From Congeria kusceri (Eukaryota; Mollusca; Bivalvia; Myida; Dreissenidae): a stretch of DNA of 64,000 nt. The DNA lies in the NCBI GenBank assembly GCA_027627225.1, contig CM051040.1, forward strand, positions 24,532,134 to 24,596,133, read 5' to 3'. The position numbers and the translations under genes are program-made. Below the pieces are notes generated by a model. That model was not told where the DNA came from. It made no database searches and saw only the letters and a program-made list of their open reading frames with translations. Numbering within the stretch: the first letter of the stretch is position 1; each line of letters starts with the position of its first letter. Positions 49,575 through 60,520 of this stretch are shown one piece after another.

Positions 49575-49725
49575 TTTTGCTGCGGAACCCGAAGGAAACC
49601 CCACCGGTCCGATATGGTGACCACCAAACAAACTCACATGAACCTGGACCTGGAATTGAACCCCGATAGCCATGGTGAGAAGTGAGTGTGCCAACCACTG
49701 CAATAGCCAGACAGCCTCAATAAAA
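49575..49725 (-). mobile_element. tRNA-derived SINE (partial)
   Basis: On the minus strand: an A-box-like TGGCTATTGCAGTGGTTGG (complement of 49691-49709) followed ~33 bp later by a B box GGTTCAATTCC (complement of 49652-49662), the internal pol III promoter of a tRNA. The sequence continues past the tRNA part into a body with CACCATATCGGACCGGTGGG. It is not a functional tRNA, because no acceptor stem or anticodon arm can be drawn. Confidence 0.65.
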
Positions 49726-49730
49726 TTTAA

Positions 49731-50464
49731 AATGTTATGTTCCTATTTCATTGTTCTACGTGAGTATTACTGTTAAAATGTTGCACATTAAGAGGGTAGT
49801 TGGTACACAGTCCGTATTAAGGAAGTTTGAAAGTGCAACTTAGACAGTGTTCAATTATTGATTAATATTAAGTTTTATTTTCACTAAGTATGACAGTCAA
49901 CAACAGCAACAATCCTCAGTACTGAATATTTTCTACCACACAGTCTGAATTCTTTTAATGCCCACAACATCATGGACATAAGAAAGCAATGTTTGCTTGA
50001 AATTACACTTAATTCTTCACAGCAGTAAAATATTCACAAAGGTTGTATACTAATAAAAGTCCACTCAACTGTATTTAAAAGCTATAATTAATTTACTGTT
50101 ACTTTCTCACAAAGAGTCACTAAGACAAGTGTCACAAAGTTAACTTAAAATCTATCTGCCACCCATCACAAGAAAATGGTTACTTTATAATATAATGAAT
50201 TCTAAGACGGCATTTTGAATAGGATGTCAATAAAATACTTTGCTTGAAGCTGTTCATAAAACAATCAAACAAAAGTAAAAAGATTTTAATATTCTGAAAG
50301 ATCTTAATCTTCCGAATTTAGACAGCTACAATATAAAAAGTGTGAAAACATAACTGATTCATTACAACTGATAAAATGTCAACTTCAAAATGACTTAATG
50401 TTCTTAACGTACAACATGAATTAGGGTTTACAATGTAGTACGAATTTGAATAATTTGGTTATAA
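49731..50464. other. Non-coding stretch
   Basis: AT-rich. Nothing recognised. Confidence 0.35.
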
Positions 50465-51084
50465 ACAAGACACTGTGTTTGATAAACACACATGCCCCCG
50501 GTTAGTGCTGGACAGCCCATTTGAATTATTCCAAGTCTAAATTAGGTCAAGGTCAAAGTATTATTGGGTGACATGGGTAGATTGGGAATGGTCATAAGCA
50601 ACAACTGTGTAAGTATCCAAGTCCGGAAGTAAGCGGTTCTGGTGCTAGACGAAACGGTAACATCTAGTTAACAAAGAAATAGCCCATTTGAATTATTCCA
50701 TGTCCAAATTAGGTCAAGGTCAAAGTGAGGTTGGGTGATATGGTTGGATTTGGAACGGGCATAAGTAACAACTGTGTAAATATCCAAGTGTTGTAGTAAG
50801 CGGTGTTGGTTCTAGATGAAACGGTAAAATCTAGTTAACCAAGAAATGGCACTTTTGAATTATAATAAGTCCAAATTAGGTCAAGTCAAGGTCAAAATGC
50901 AGTTAGGTGATATGGGTGGATTGGGGATGGTCATAAGCAACAACTGTGTAAAAATATCCCAGTGTTGTAGCAAGCGGTGTTGGTGCTAGACGAAACGGTA
51001 AAATCTACTTAACCTTGTCAGGGACGGACAAACAGCCAGGAAATCACTATATGCCTTCCGCATCAAGATGCTGGGGGCATACAA
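50465..51084 (+). mobile_element. Tandem-core element, class B ends
   Basis: ACAAGA, hairpin TGTGTTT (50474-50480)/AAACACA (50484-50490), CATGCCCCC (50491-50499). Three ~169-bp units (starts near 50512, 50681 and 50848) with TTTGAATTATTCCA, AATTAGGTCAAGGTCAAA and GACGAAACGGTAA. The 3' hairpin is TATGCCTTCCGCAT with ATGCTGGGGGCATA, ending near 51082. CATGCCCCC and GGGGGCAT are inverted copies. Confidence 0.8.
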
Positions 51085-52399
51085 ACATTTGTAACAAAAA
51101 CTAGGAAAGTACAAGAGTGCATTCTTGTTTCAGTGTCTGTTTTGTTAGTCAATAATCTATTTAACACTACCAGAGTGACATTAAAATGTGAGATAGCAGA
51201 AAACGACCTTAGACCATAGTCTTATTTACAAGGCTTGCAACAAGTGTTACTTTTTATATAGTGCTTAATTCCCTGTCATATCGCTGAACGACCATTTTAG
51301 TGGTGGAAACCTGAAAGTTTAAATTTTCATACATTTCCATTATTTGCAATAATAAAGTAAAACATCAATGTACTTTACATTAAAAACACCTAAACTGCTG
51401 TACATGTGACAAAATTTACCCTCTACATGTACATGCATAAAACTCCAATTTAAATTTGGTTTAAACCTACTTAATTTATGTACAAATGTACAGTTAGCCA
51501 TATTCTAAACTTTTTTATAACTTTAACCAATCAGAATGAGGCTTCCATGAACATTTTAGGCAATTGACCAATAAAATGACGTAACGCTTCTACAGCGTAG
51601 CAAAAGATGGATAGAAGTTTACACAATGGAAGTCAGCGAGTTTCATAAAAAAATGCAGAGTAGGTTTAAATTGCTCAGGCATCCAATATATCAAAATTGT
51701 CAGCATAAAAATATTTATGGAACATTACTGAGGAATAGTTTCTCTGTTCCGGTATGTAAATTATAAAACTGTTCAAAATAAGGCCAACCTTAAACAATTG
51801 TTTGTTTGCCATTGCCTTACGCAAATGTATTAATGATCCATTTAGCACCAAAATAAAGCGACATTGCTTTTGTCTGTTGATATAACGAGGGCTTGCTAGC
51901 AATCATCTTTAATTAGACAATGAATATTGACAAAGAGCTCGTTGTTTTCACAAGTTCGATAAAACATTATTAGACTTGCATTTTGGTATGGCCTATTATA
52001 AGCAAGGGTCTAGGTGATACAGATAATTTATTAACCCAATGGAAAACGAAATGAAAGAAGAGCGAGCTTTTATATAACCCAAAGAAAAAATAGAATATTT
52101 GGAATTCAATAGAATATTCGGAATTAAAAAAACAAACTGGTTTCCTTTAACAAAAATAAAACTTTTGAGTAGGGGCTTTTTCATCGGGTAGGTGGGCAAT
52201 GGCAAACAAAGTAAATTTTATTTTTGGCCTAACTATGTAATTTGGGTAGGTGAAGGTTGCAATCAAAATCCTGTCGGAACAATATAGAATAGGAAGGACA
52301 ACTTTCCACCACAGAAATGGTCCTTTGGCAGTTATGCCCTGCAGGCGAATATTGCCATCATAAAAAGTAGCTCAATATTCACCCAGCGTTAATATGTTA
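51085..52399. other. Non-coding stretch
   Basis: No gene or repeat recognised. The short minus-strand frames at 51675-51902 and 51996-52205 have no domain. Confidence 0.4.
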
Positions 52400-52863
52400 A
52401 CAAGAGCTATTTGTAAAACAGGTATAAAGTTTGGTGAAGATTAATTGCAAACTGTTGGATATCGCGAGCAGACACTGCTAAAAAAGGCTAATTTTAGATA
52501 AATCAAGGGCCATAAATCTGCAGTTCCTGGGGCGATTTGGTTGATTATTGAAATGGATCAAGATATTATGCCCACAAAGATTTTTACCAAGTTTGGTGAA
52601 GATTGGATAAAAACTTTTGGACTTAGAGAGCGGAAGCAGCTAAAAGGGCCTATTTTAAGGACCACAACTCCATTCCTGGTGAGAACTGACTGATTACAGA
52701 ACTTGGCCGTGATATTAATTAAGCCCACAAATATTTTTATGAAAATTTGGTGAAGATTAGATGAAAAGTGATGGATTTACAGAGAGGAAAAATAGTGGTC
52801 TATTGACAGACTGACCAAAATTAGTAAACCAATATACCAGGCCATCTTCGATGGGGGCATAAT
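52400..52863 (+). mobile_element. Tandem-core element, class B ends
   Basis: ACAAGAG at 52400. The core has about two units with AAGTTTGGTGAAGATTGGAT and GGCCATAAATCTGC/GACCACAACTCCA. The 3' end TATACCAGGCCATC-TTC-GATGGGGGCATA is a hairpin ending at 52861. Same family as 1-144. Confidence 0.72.
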
Positions 52864-53870
52864 TTGTTATGCTATCGATCATAATACTAAATAAAATAAA
52901 ATTTCGCTAATCCGATTTTAGCATCACAAAAAGGCAAATCAGCAAATTTACATGTAAAATTTTATAAAATACCAAAACACATTTTGAAGGCATAACTGGA
53001 GTTTAAATCAGAACATTGAACTTAACAAAACAATGGTGGGCTTTTTATCTTCCGACCGTTACTCCCGCTTCAAACGATACCTTTAAATCAATATTATAAT
53101 TGTATCAAACATGCGATTGTGGTGACTGTTTGTAATATACTGTTTGATTACATGTTTGCAAGATATATGCAGGCTTTATTCTTAAATTTAGTTATTACAT
53201 TTTTATTGCATGGCCTTGTTGTTTGATGGCAAGTTTGGAACTAAGGGAGGTAACATAAACAACTGAGAAACAATTCCCTACTGTGTCACATTAAAGGTTA
53301 CATTCCACTTACCGGTTTACATTATTCAATTTTAGACTTGCATGATTTGACGGGGATACTAGTAGTTATTTTGATGTCAATAATAATTTATTAAGCAACA
53401 GCTGTGTTATTATAATTGTGATATATACATATAAATTAACATTTTAATAGAAAGGCACAGTACACGCTGTAAACAAACCTATATTTATTGTAAATTCCTC
53501 TAACACTATGAGAACTTACTATATTCAACAGTGTTTGGTCATGTTCGCCTGTGCTCAGGCAATGATTTTTAACTGATTTTAACCCAAGGGTAAATATAAC
53601 ATACCATAAATCTGTCCATCGCTACTCAAATTGTGCATTTGTAGAAGCGTTTAGTTCGTTCCTGAAGCATAGCGTTATATCGAAGATCTGTAGATCTATA
53701 CTATGGTTTAACAGAGGGTCAACGCAATTTTGCCGATGCTCCGAATAATAAATGTAATATGTTTAAATAAAACCTATAGTTCATCTGTCCAGTATTTTAA
53801 TCAGAAACACATTTTTGGCATACGAATATACTAGGAATTAGATGACCTCTTTAGTTTGAGACGTATATAT
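52864..53870. other. Non-coding stretch
   Basis: AT-rich. Nothing recognised. Confidence 0.35.
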
Positions 53871-53874
53871 ATAT

Positions 53875-54115
53875 ATGAGGCGTGTCGTGGAAAACCCAGC
53901 TACATGCATGTGCGTAAAGTGTCGGCCCGGATCAGCCTGTACAGTCCGCACAGGCTAATCCGGGACGACACTTTCCACCTGCAGTGGATTTATGTTTAAA
54001 ACGGACTTCATTGAAACAGAAAATACAATACAAGAGGAAAGCGCCGTCCCGGAATAACCTGTTCAAACTGCACGGGCTTATCCGGGACGACACTTTAAGC
54101 ACATGCATTAAGCCC
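53875..54115. mobile_element. Palindromic MITE copy
   Basis: Left ATGAGGCGTGTCGTGGAAAAC; right …CACATGCATTAAGCCC, truncated before the final GCCTCAT. Internal hairpin CAGCCTGTACAGTCCGCACA and the middle ATTTATGTTT…GAAACAGAAAATAC segment are shared with the other copies. Confidence 0.88.
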
Positions 54116-54164
54116 ATATATTTTTCAAAGTATTTGTATCGCAAAGTGAATTCTTTTCGTTCTG

Positions 54165-54335
54165 AAGCTCAAGAAGTTGTTGTTAAAGGAGCTGTTGTTG
54201 TTATCTGTAGCTCGTAGATGGTCACCGTCTTCATCATGTGACAACTGGGGCAGTGTTCCAGATACACCTTAAGTTTATCTTGAAATATTAGTTCCAATTT
54301 TATAATGCAAAATTTATAAAACTACATATTATTAT
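54165..54335 (+). repeat. Duplicated segment, copy 1 (empty site)
   Basis: GTTGTT…GGAGCTGTTGTTGTT, CGTCTTCATCATGTGACAAC, GTGTTCCAGA, AAGTTTATCTTGAAATATT and AGTTCCAATTTTATAATG correspond in order to 54490-54965. It lacks the MITE found in copy 2. Confidence 0.75.
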
Positions 54336-54477
54336 TATTATTTAAGTTTCTGGAATCTGGAAAAGTAGGCGTTGATATTTTAGGATTTCTTCTGTGTTAA
54401 ATATTTAGGTTTATAACGAATGCATATTTTATTCATTTTCCGAATATCTCTATCGGAAGTGATTTCTTTGCGTGTTG

Positions 54478-54965
54478 TGGCTCTAGAACGTTGTTATTGG
54501 AGGTGCTGTTACGTGTGTTTTGTTCTCAGTAACTATAACACAGTTATCGTCTTCATTCATGATCGTCTTCATGCACCTATCAATATTCCCCCCCTCCCCC
54601 CCAACGGGGGCCGGCGGCGGGAATTTGACACGACGATTGATTCCGGGACCCGGAGAAATAGACTGTGGTTGGATTTTAGATCCCAGTAATATTGGCCCTC
54701 GGGCCAATTGATACCCCTATAGCATCTCCCACTGACGGGATTTAGACAAAAATGCTTAGCTATATGGTGGGGAATTAGACCTAAAAATAATAAAATGCGT
54801 CAAATTCCTCTGGGTCAGCCCGCCGCTCCCCACATGGGCAAAAATATTGATAGGTGCATTATTATGTGACAACTGGGACCGTATTCCAGAAACAAGTTTA
54901 TCTTAAAATATTGTCATTTAAGTTCCAATTTTGTAATGGAAAGCATATTTTTAAAACTACATGTA
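54478..54965 (+). repeat. Duplicated segment, copy 2 (MITE-bearing)
   Basis: Same words as 54165-54335 (GCTGTTACGTG, CGTCTTCAT, ATGTGACAACTGGG, AAGTTTATCTTAAAATATT, AGTTCCAATTTTGTAATG), interrupted after CGTCTTCAT by the element at 54573-54859. Confidence 0.75.
54573..54859. mobile_element. MITE with 17-bp terminal inverted repeats
   Basis: ATGCACCTATCAATATT (54573-54589) and AATATTGATAGGTGCAT (54843-54859) are perfect inverted repeats around a GC-richer interior with C and G runs. Copy 1 of the surrounding duplication shows the site without it. Only AT or a similarly short sequence could be the target duplication. Confidence 0.82.
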
Positions 54966-54997
54966 TATAATTAGTGAATCGCTTTACAGTAAATCAC

Positions 54998-55640
54998 ACA
55001 ACAATAACTAATATAGTCGATAATCAATATACACTTAGTACAATATCGAATGCACGTGGAGTAAAACGTTAAATAAAATGATGGTTTGGAGCTCAGGATA
55101 AGATAAAGCTTAAAGCTTAAGCTGTTCCTAGACTACGACCCCCTTTTAATAGTCCCTGAAACAGACTATACGACGTGACGCTTGAGTAAGTTTTTGAATG
55201 GCTATAACAGACAACAATAACTAATACAGTCGATAATCAATATACACTTAGTACAATATCGAATGCACGTGGAGTAAAACGTTAAATAAAATGATGATTT
55301 TGAAGCTAAGGATAAGATAAAGCTTAAAGCTTAAGCTGTTCCTAGACTACGACCCCCTTTTAATAGTCCCTGAAACAGACTATACGACGTGACGCTTGAG
55401 TAAGTTTTTGACTGGCTATAACAGACAACAATAACTAATACAGTCGATAATCAATATACACTTAGTACAATATCGAATGCACGTGGAGTAAAACGTTAAA
55501 TAAAATGATGATTTTGAAGCTAAGGATAAGATAAAGCTTAAAGCTTAAGCTGTTCCTAGACTACGACCCCGTTTTAACTGTCCCTGAAACAGAGTATGCG
55601 ACGTGACGCTTGAGTAAGTTTTTGACTGGCTATAACAGAC
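54998..55640 (+). repeat. Three near-identical ~214-bp tandem repeats
   Basis: Units start at 54998, 55211 and 55425 with ACAACAATAACTAATA and contain AATGCACGTGGAGTAAAACG, GATAAAGCTTAAAGCTTAAG and CTAGACTACGACCCCCTTTT. Only a handful of substitutions separate the units. The array begins and ends cleanly after three units. No coding frame. Confidence 0.92.
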
Positions 55641-56640
55641 AAGGTTTGTCCAGTTCGCCTGACATACAACGAGATATGCATTACACTCGCGTTACTACGC
55701 AAAGTATTAAAGATGCATTACCATTCAAAGTCGTAATATTATGATTGCTTGTATAAAGTCAAACTGAACCAAAGATATAACTTGATTGTAAATTCAATAT
55801 GTAGATCTAATACGTATCGGTATATTTAAAAAATGTAAACAGACCTTCAAGATAGGGTAGCTTTTTTATGTTTAAAAAAAAAAAAAAAAAAAAAATATTT
55901 TGTTTATTTTGTATACAATAGATGCTGTTGTAACTGTACAAAATTTTGTTTTATGTATTATATTGACTTAATTTGTTATACAACTATAATACTTTTAAAT
56001 ACTGTAAATCATTATAATTTATTTCTTATTTGTATTATTATTTACAGGATAGTGTCCCTTTAAACTTACGTAATTATTAATTAATCAGGATGTACGCAAA
56101 CACGTTTACAAACCACAACATCTGTTGGTCGTATTTGTTGTATTATAATTGGAATAGGCATCCGGAATGCACGTATAAAATAAAGTTTTTTTTTCTACTT
56201 CATTTATATCAAGACATCAAGCATCATGGAATGAACTTTGACGATATTGGTAAGCTAATAATTATCGTGCTAAACACGGTTTGTTCGAAATAATATTTTG
56301 AATCTACTGAATTTTTATTTTATTTCTTAAATTGTGTGTAAACAGTGGTCACCTTACCGGACAGGTGGGGTTTCATCCGGGTACTCCGGCTCCCCCCCCC
56401 TCTCACAGCATAAGACCACACGAAAATTAAAAATATTCCAGTAAAAGATAAATAGCTGGAAATTGCAGCTATGACTTAAAATTCGTCCTAACGTTCGATG
56501 AGTCTAAAAATAAATTAGGCAGGGGTGCTGGGACACACCCCTGGGTCCTCACATAATGCAGCTTCGGCGCGGAAGTACAGTATAAACTTCGAAAATACCA
56601 ACTACCAAGCAACAAACGCTTCAAAAGCCAATGCTTTAGG
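55641..56640. other. Non-coding stretch with A-run and C-run
   Basis: A-run of ~21 at 55874-55894 and a C-run at 56391-56400. It may contain the missing first exon of the cysteine-rich gene downstream; no signal-peptide exon could be identified. Confidence 0.4.
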
Positions 56641-56649
56641 ACTCGATTC

Positions 56650-57228
56650 CAACTGTTTCTCGAATAGGTAACATGTGCATGTGTCAACAGTTTAGGGCTC
56701 ATATTATAGGTTACATTTGCGTAATTACACTGTCATAATCAGTGTTATGTGTGACATATGAACAACACAGACCCGAAGGATGGTTATACTGTTTATTTAC
56801 TGTCCGTAGAATTCAGCGTCACATACAACTCTCTAATACCAAGATACATTCATTTATAAACCACACATGCAAAGGTAATAGGATACAACAGAGCTGTACT
56901 TGCTTACTACATCTACCAGTTGAGAACTCCAATTATAGGTAACATTTGCGTATATTGCCACCAGTTGAGGACTCCAATTATAGGTAACATTTGCGTATAT
57001 TGCCACCAGCTGAGGACTCCAATTAATCTTAACTAACTTTAGCGTATATTGCCACCAGTTAAGGACTTGATTACAATTTATAGGTAACATTTGCGTATAT
57101 TGTTGAGGACTTGATTACAATTATATGTATCATATGCGTAAATTGCCACCAGTTTTGATGACATTATTCTATTTGTTTCTTGTATAGGTAACATTTGCGT
57201 AAATTGATTCCAATTGTTTCTCGAATAG
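56650..57228 (+). repeat. Degenerate tandem repeat that copies the next exon's acceptor
   Basis: Repeats of ~43-45 bp: TATAGGTAACATTTGCGTAT, ATTGCCACCAGTTGAGGACT and CCAATTA, about seven to eight copies (56650, 56703, 56930, 56977, 57030, 57079, 57120, 57183). The final unit merges with the acceptor of the cysteine-rich exon (CGAATAGGTTACACTCTGCG). Confidence 0.8.
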
Positions 57229-58323
57229 GTTACACTCTGCGTATCGTCGGCACTCTGCGGTGATGAGAAACGACCCCACCGGGCCTGCACGAGCTCCTCG
57301 GACTGTCCGACCGGCTACTGTTGCCGTGACGACAACTGGAACCTCGTCAACGAAAATGGCTGGAGAGAATGTCCTGACCCTTTTCAAACAGGTCTGCAAA
57401 CAACTATTGCAATGAGCATGCGTCTTTCTTTGGCATTGTGAAACGTAGGAACAACCAAAATTTGAACAAACTGTTGAACATTTAATTTGAAATACATGTT
57501 TTTATGTCTACGACAGCCAGAAGTGTGATTTTTTTTTCATTTTTAAACAGATATAATTTAAGCACTGCGTTTTTATGAAATAATGTTGTTTATAATAAAC
57601 CATTTACCGAGGTAATTGAGTTTATCAGCCCAACTAATAAATGATTATAAATTAATTACCTGCTATTTAACGAATTCACACTCTTAAAACAACGATATCT
57701 CCAACTCCCATTAATTTTTTTACCAAGCATAAAATATATGAGCTTTTATGAAAATATATCATCATAAAATATATAATAATTTGTTGAAACATATATTATC
57801 ATTTATTTATTCGCGTATTTTCATTCGAAAATGGTACATGTAGGCGTGGACCTAGCAAGCCCGGTGCTGTATGCACAGAAGGATGTGGGTGCCGACGAGG
57901 TAATGATCCCAAATTGTCTTTGAAATAGCACAATGCATACTCTGCTCTCAGAGGTGCTGATGTAGACGAGGAATTAATTATAATAAATTCAAATTCATGT
58001 TACATAAAATATAACACACATTTACATATTTTAGATCAGTGTTATGCTGTAATTGCTTTCAAATGCATGTACGAAAAAATTAAATTACTTAATTGTATCT
58101 TGACAAAAAAGCGACAATTACAAATAAATAAATTATATCTTAAGGTTACACGTACTACAGAACGGTAAGTCCACTCTGCTGCCCACCAAGCACGTGCTGG
58201 GATGCCAAGGAGGCGGCCAAGGACAAAGCATACTGGGACGAGTGCATCCGGGATCTGAGCTGCGCCTTCCCGGCGGTTGTTGGGCCAGGGAGGCGAAGCA
58301 TCCGCGAAAAGACAACTCCTTGA
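57229..58323 (+). CDS. Small cysteine-rich, probably secreted protein (5' exon missing)
   Basis: Three exons visible. Exon 57229-57391 (acceptor ATAG|GTTACA, donor ACAG|GTCTGC) reads VTLCVSSALCGDEKRPHRAC then TSSSDCPTGYCCRDDNWNLV and WRECPDPFQT; its start looks like the end of a signal peptide. Exon 57844-57899 reads RGPSKPGAVCTEGCGCRR. Exon 58145-58323 reads YTYYRTVSPLCCPPSTCWDA, then KAYWDECIRDLSCAFP and a stop. A poly(A) signal follows. The C-x5-C-x4-CC spacing is that of small extracellular disulfide proteins, but I cannot name a family. The junction of the last two exons keeps phase 1. The first two do not join in frame (phase 1 into phase 2), so there is a missed micro-exon, an alternative donor, an indel, or pseudogenisation. 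The exon with the start codon is not identified. Confidence 0.65.
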
Positions 58324-58347
58324 TGACATCAATTGACATATTTGTGG

Positions 58348-58353
58348 AATAAA
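58348..58353 (+). promoter_or_regulatory. Poly(A) signal of the cysteine-rich gene
   Basis: AATAAA 25 bp after the stop codon at 58321-58323. Confidence 0.65.
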
Positions 58354-58359
58354 ACAATT

Positions 58360-59300
58360 TTGCTGAATTATTAGACCACTTTTGCAGCCGTATATGATTG
58401 TACCTTTTTTGCAGACAAATTCATTTCAATTTAGGGTTTTTCATAAACGACACTATATTTCCAAGGTCTTTGTCTATAGTGTTTTCGCTTGTTTATATAA
58501 AGTATATTTTTGAGATCTATGACAAACAATTTAAAATTGTCATTTTGCCAATCTGTGAACAGGTCCCTTAAAGGCACATGGTCCGCTTTGAATTAAGCAC
58601 TATTTAGAAAATAAAAAAATCTGATTGTATTCAGAATTGAAGTATATTGACAAAAACGCAGCATTCCAAGTTTGACTATACTGCAGAACAGTTTCGCGTA
58701 AGTTTACATTGTTTGTAAATATGTATTTGTTGATATTGTGAATGGCAATGATACGGAATTTATCCGAATTGGTTGCTTTTGTAGCGTCAGAACCCATTAC
58801 AGGCTATGAAACACACCACGTAATGCACGAGTACTTCCGGTTCGGACAGTTCAGCAAGGTTTTACACTATTTAGATACTAGTATGTAAGCATACTCGGTG
58901 TTTATCAACAGTTTATAAGATTGCCAATATTTTTATAGGGATTAAAAACGCTGTTAAATCTGATATTGCATGTAAAAGCGTTGCAATGCTAAACATAGTT
59001 TTATTCAATTGTTCATGTTGTATAAATGTTTCCTGCCCAATACGGACTTGGGGGCCTTAAATCAACATCGTTACGAATTGTAATAAGGGACAAGAATCTT
59101 ATCAGAATAAAGATACATTACCCTTCCATGTCATAACCAACTTTACGAAATGAATGTAAAATAGCAAACTACATGTATAAATAAAATATTCTAACTATTA
59201 TGATAGAATACATAAAGCAAAAATTATACAAAGATATAGCTCAGCTACAGTAAAAACAACTTTAAATATACGATAATAATAGTTTAATTCCTAATTATTG
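58360..59300. other. Non-coding stretch
   Basis: AT-rich. Nothing recognised. The minus-strand frame 58600-58797 has no domain. Confidence 0.4.
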
Positions 59301-60000
59301 ACTACAGCAGATACTTTGAGATAGACAGACTCCCGGACACGCTGTCCACAACTTTGGTCAGAAAACTAAAGTGACGTTTCAATACAATGGAATTCCGATG
59401 CATAGTTTCATTGACAATGGACCTCAGTACACATCTGAGACCGTTCGGACATTTGTCAATTTATGGCATACTGTGCAGGCCACATCTAGTCCACATCTCC
59501 AAGGTCAAACGTCTTTGCTGAACGGACAGTACAAATAGTTAAACGCCTGTTACAGAAAACCCAAGGCAGTGGTCATGAGCCATACTTGGCCTTGCTGGAG
59601 TACAAGAACATCCCTCTCTCAGAAAATCACACGTACAATTGCAGATGAGTAAGAGAACTAGGTCCATTCTGCCTACAACAGCTCCCCAGCCTCTTCTCAA
59701 AGCTGTTAACCCAAATTCTGTTAGGTCTGCTATTTAAACATCCAAAGCTAAACACACCAGCATCTATGACAAACCTCGAAACTCCCCAGATTACAGGTAA
59801 AAACATCTGTGAGGTTCCAGGTAGGGAAACTCTGGAAACCAGCAATGGCTATAAAGATACATAACGATAACTCTTACTCTGGTAAACTATACCGGAGAAA
59901 TCGCCGCTACCTGTTGACAACCAAGGACGAATTTGCGGAGATATCAGCTTTCACACCCAATCATGTATTGGCCAGAAATCAGTCAAGCATTGATAACTAG
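59300..60000 (+). pseudogene. Ty3/Gypsy integrase remnant
   Basis: Reads FIDNGPQYTSETV with the second catalytic Asp (59413), TSSPH, then AERTVQIVKRLL-like sequence with the Glu at 59520 after one frame change; D to E spacing is ~35 residues, as in DD35E integrases. It continues into EPYLALLEYKNIPLS and, at 59809-60000, the C-terminal QVGKLWKPAMAIKI…YRRNRRYLLTT block typical of Gypsy integrases. The first Asp and the zinc-binding HHCC part are missing (truncation at about 59300). Stops and shifts make it dead. Confidence 0.85.
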
Positions 60001-60337
60001 GTTTACACAACATACACACGATAGTGTAATGAACTCTCAAATTCCCACTGATACCTGTAGGTAAGACCCCTCCCTCTTATTAGACACGATCAGGTAGAAT
60101 AGTGCAACCGAGTCAGCGATACAATGCAACTAAATAGACTAACTATTTCATTTAGTCAGAATTGTCAGAATATAGTTATGTATGAATATATGAATCATAA
60201 ATACACAATTTTGACATTTGAAATTATTAAGTTTCAATATATTATTTCATGTAATCAGTATGTGTTTGTACAATATAAACATGCTTATAATTGACCATTA
60301 GTAAGACATTTTAATTAATAAGACAATTTTTTTAACA

Positions 60338-60490
60338 AAACAAAGGGGATGTTGCCGAGTGTAAAATCTAGAAACTGACTATAGCTAGTTGCATGCCTGT
60401 TAATATTACACCATGTACAGTGAGCTGATAAGCCAGTCTCACTTAAGCAACCAACGTATTGTACCTTCAATAAATACTTAAATGGTATAA
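60338..60490 (+). mobile_element. Candidate polypurine tract and start of 3' LTR
   Basis: AACAAAACAAAGGGGA is purine-rich and directly precedes TGTTGCCGAGTG, the TG start expected of an LTR. CAATAAATAC (60468-60477) could be its poly(A) signal. It lies ~340 bp after the Gypsy integrase end, as expected of a 3' LTR; no 5' LTR partner in view. Confidence 0.45.
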
Positions 60491-60520
60491 TTCACATTAG
60501 TGTTTGTCATTGTTCCCTTT

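Noticed and set aside
54420..54711. Frames of 63-89 codons around 54.5 kb
   Set aside because: They cross the MITE terminus and change composition there, so they are not one coding unit.
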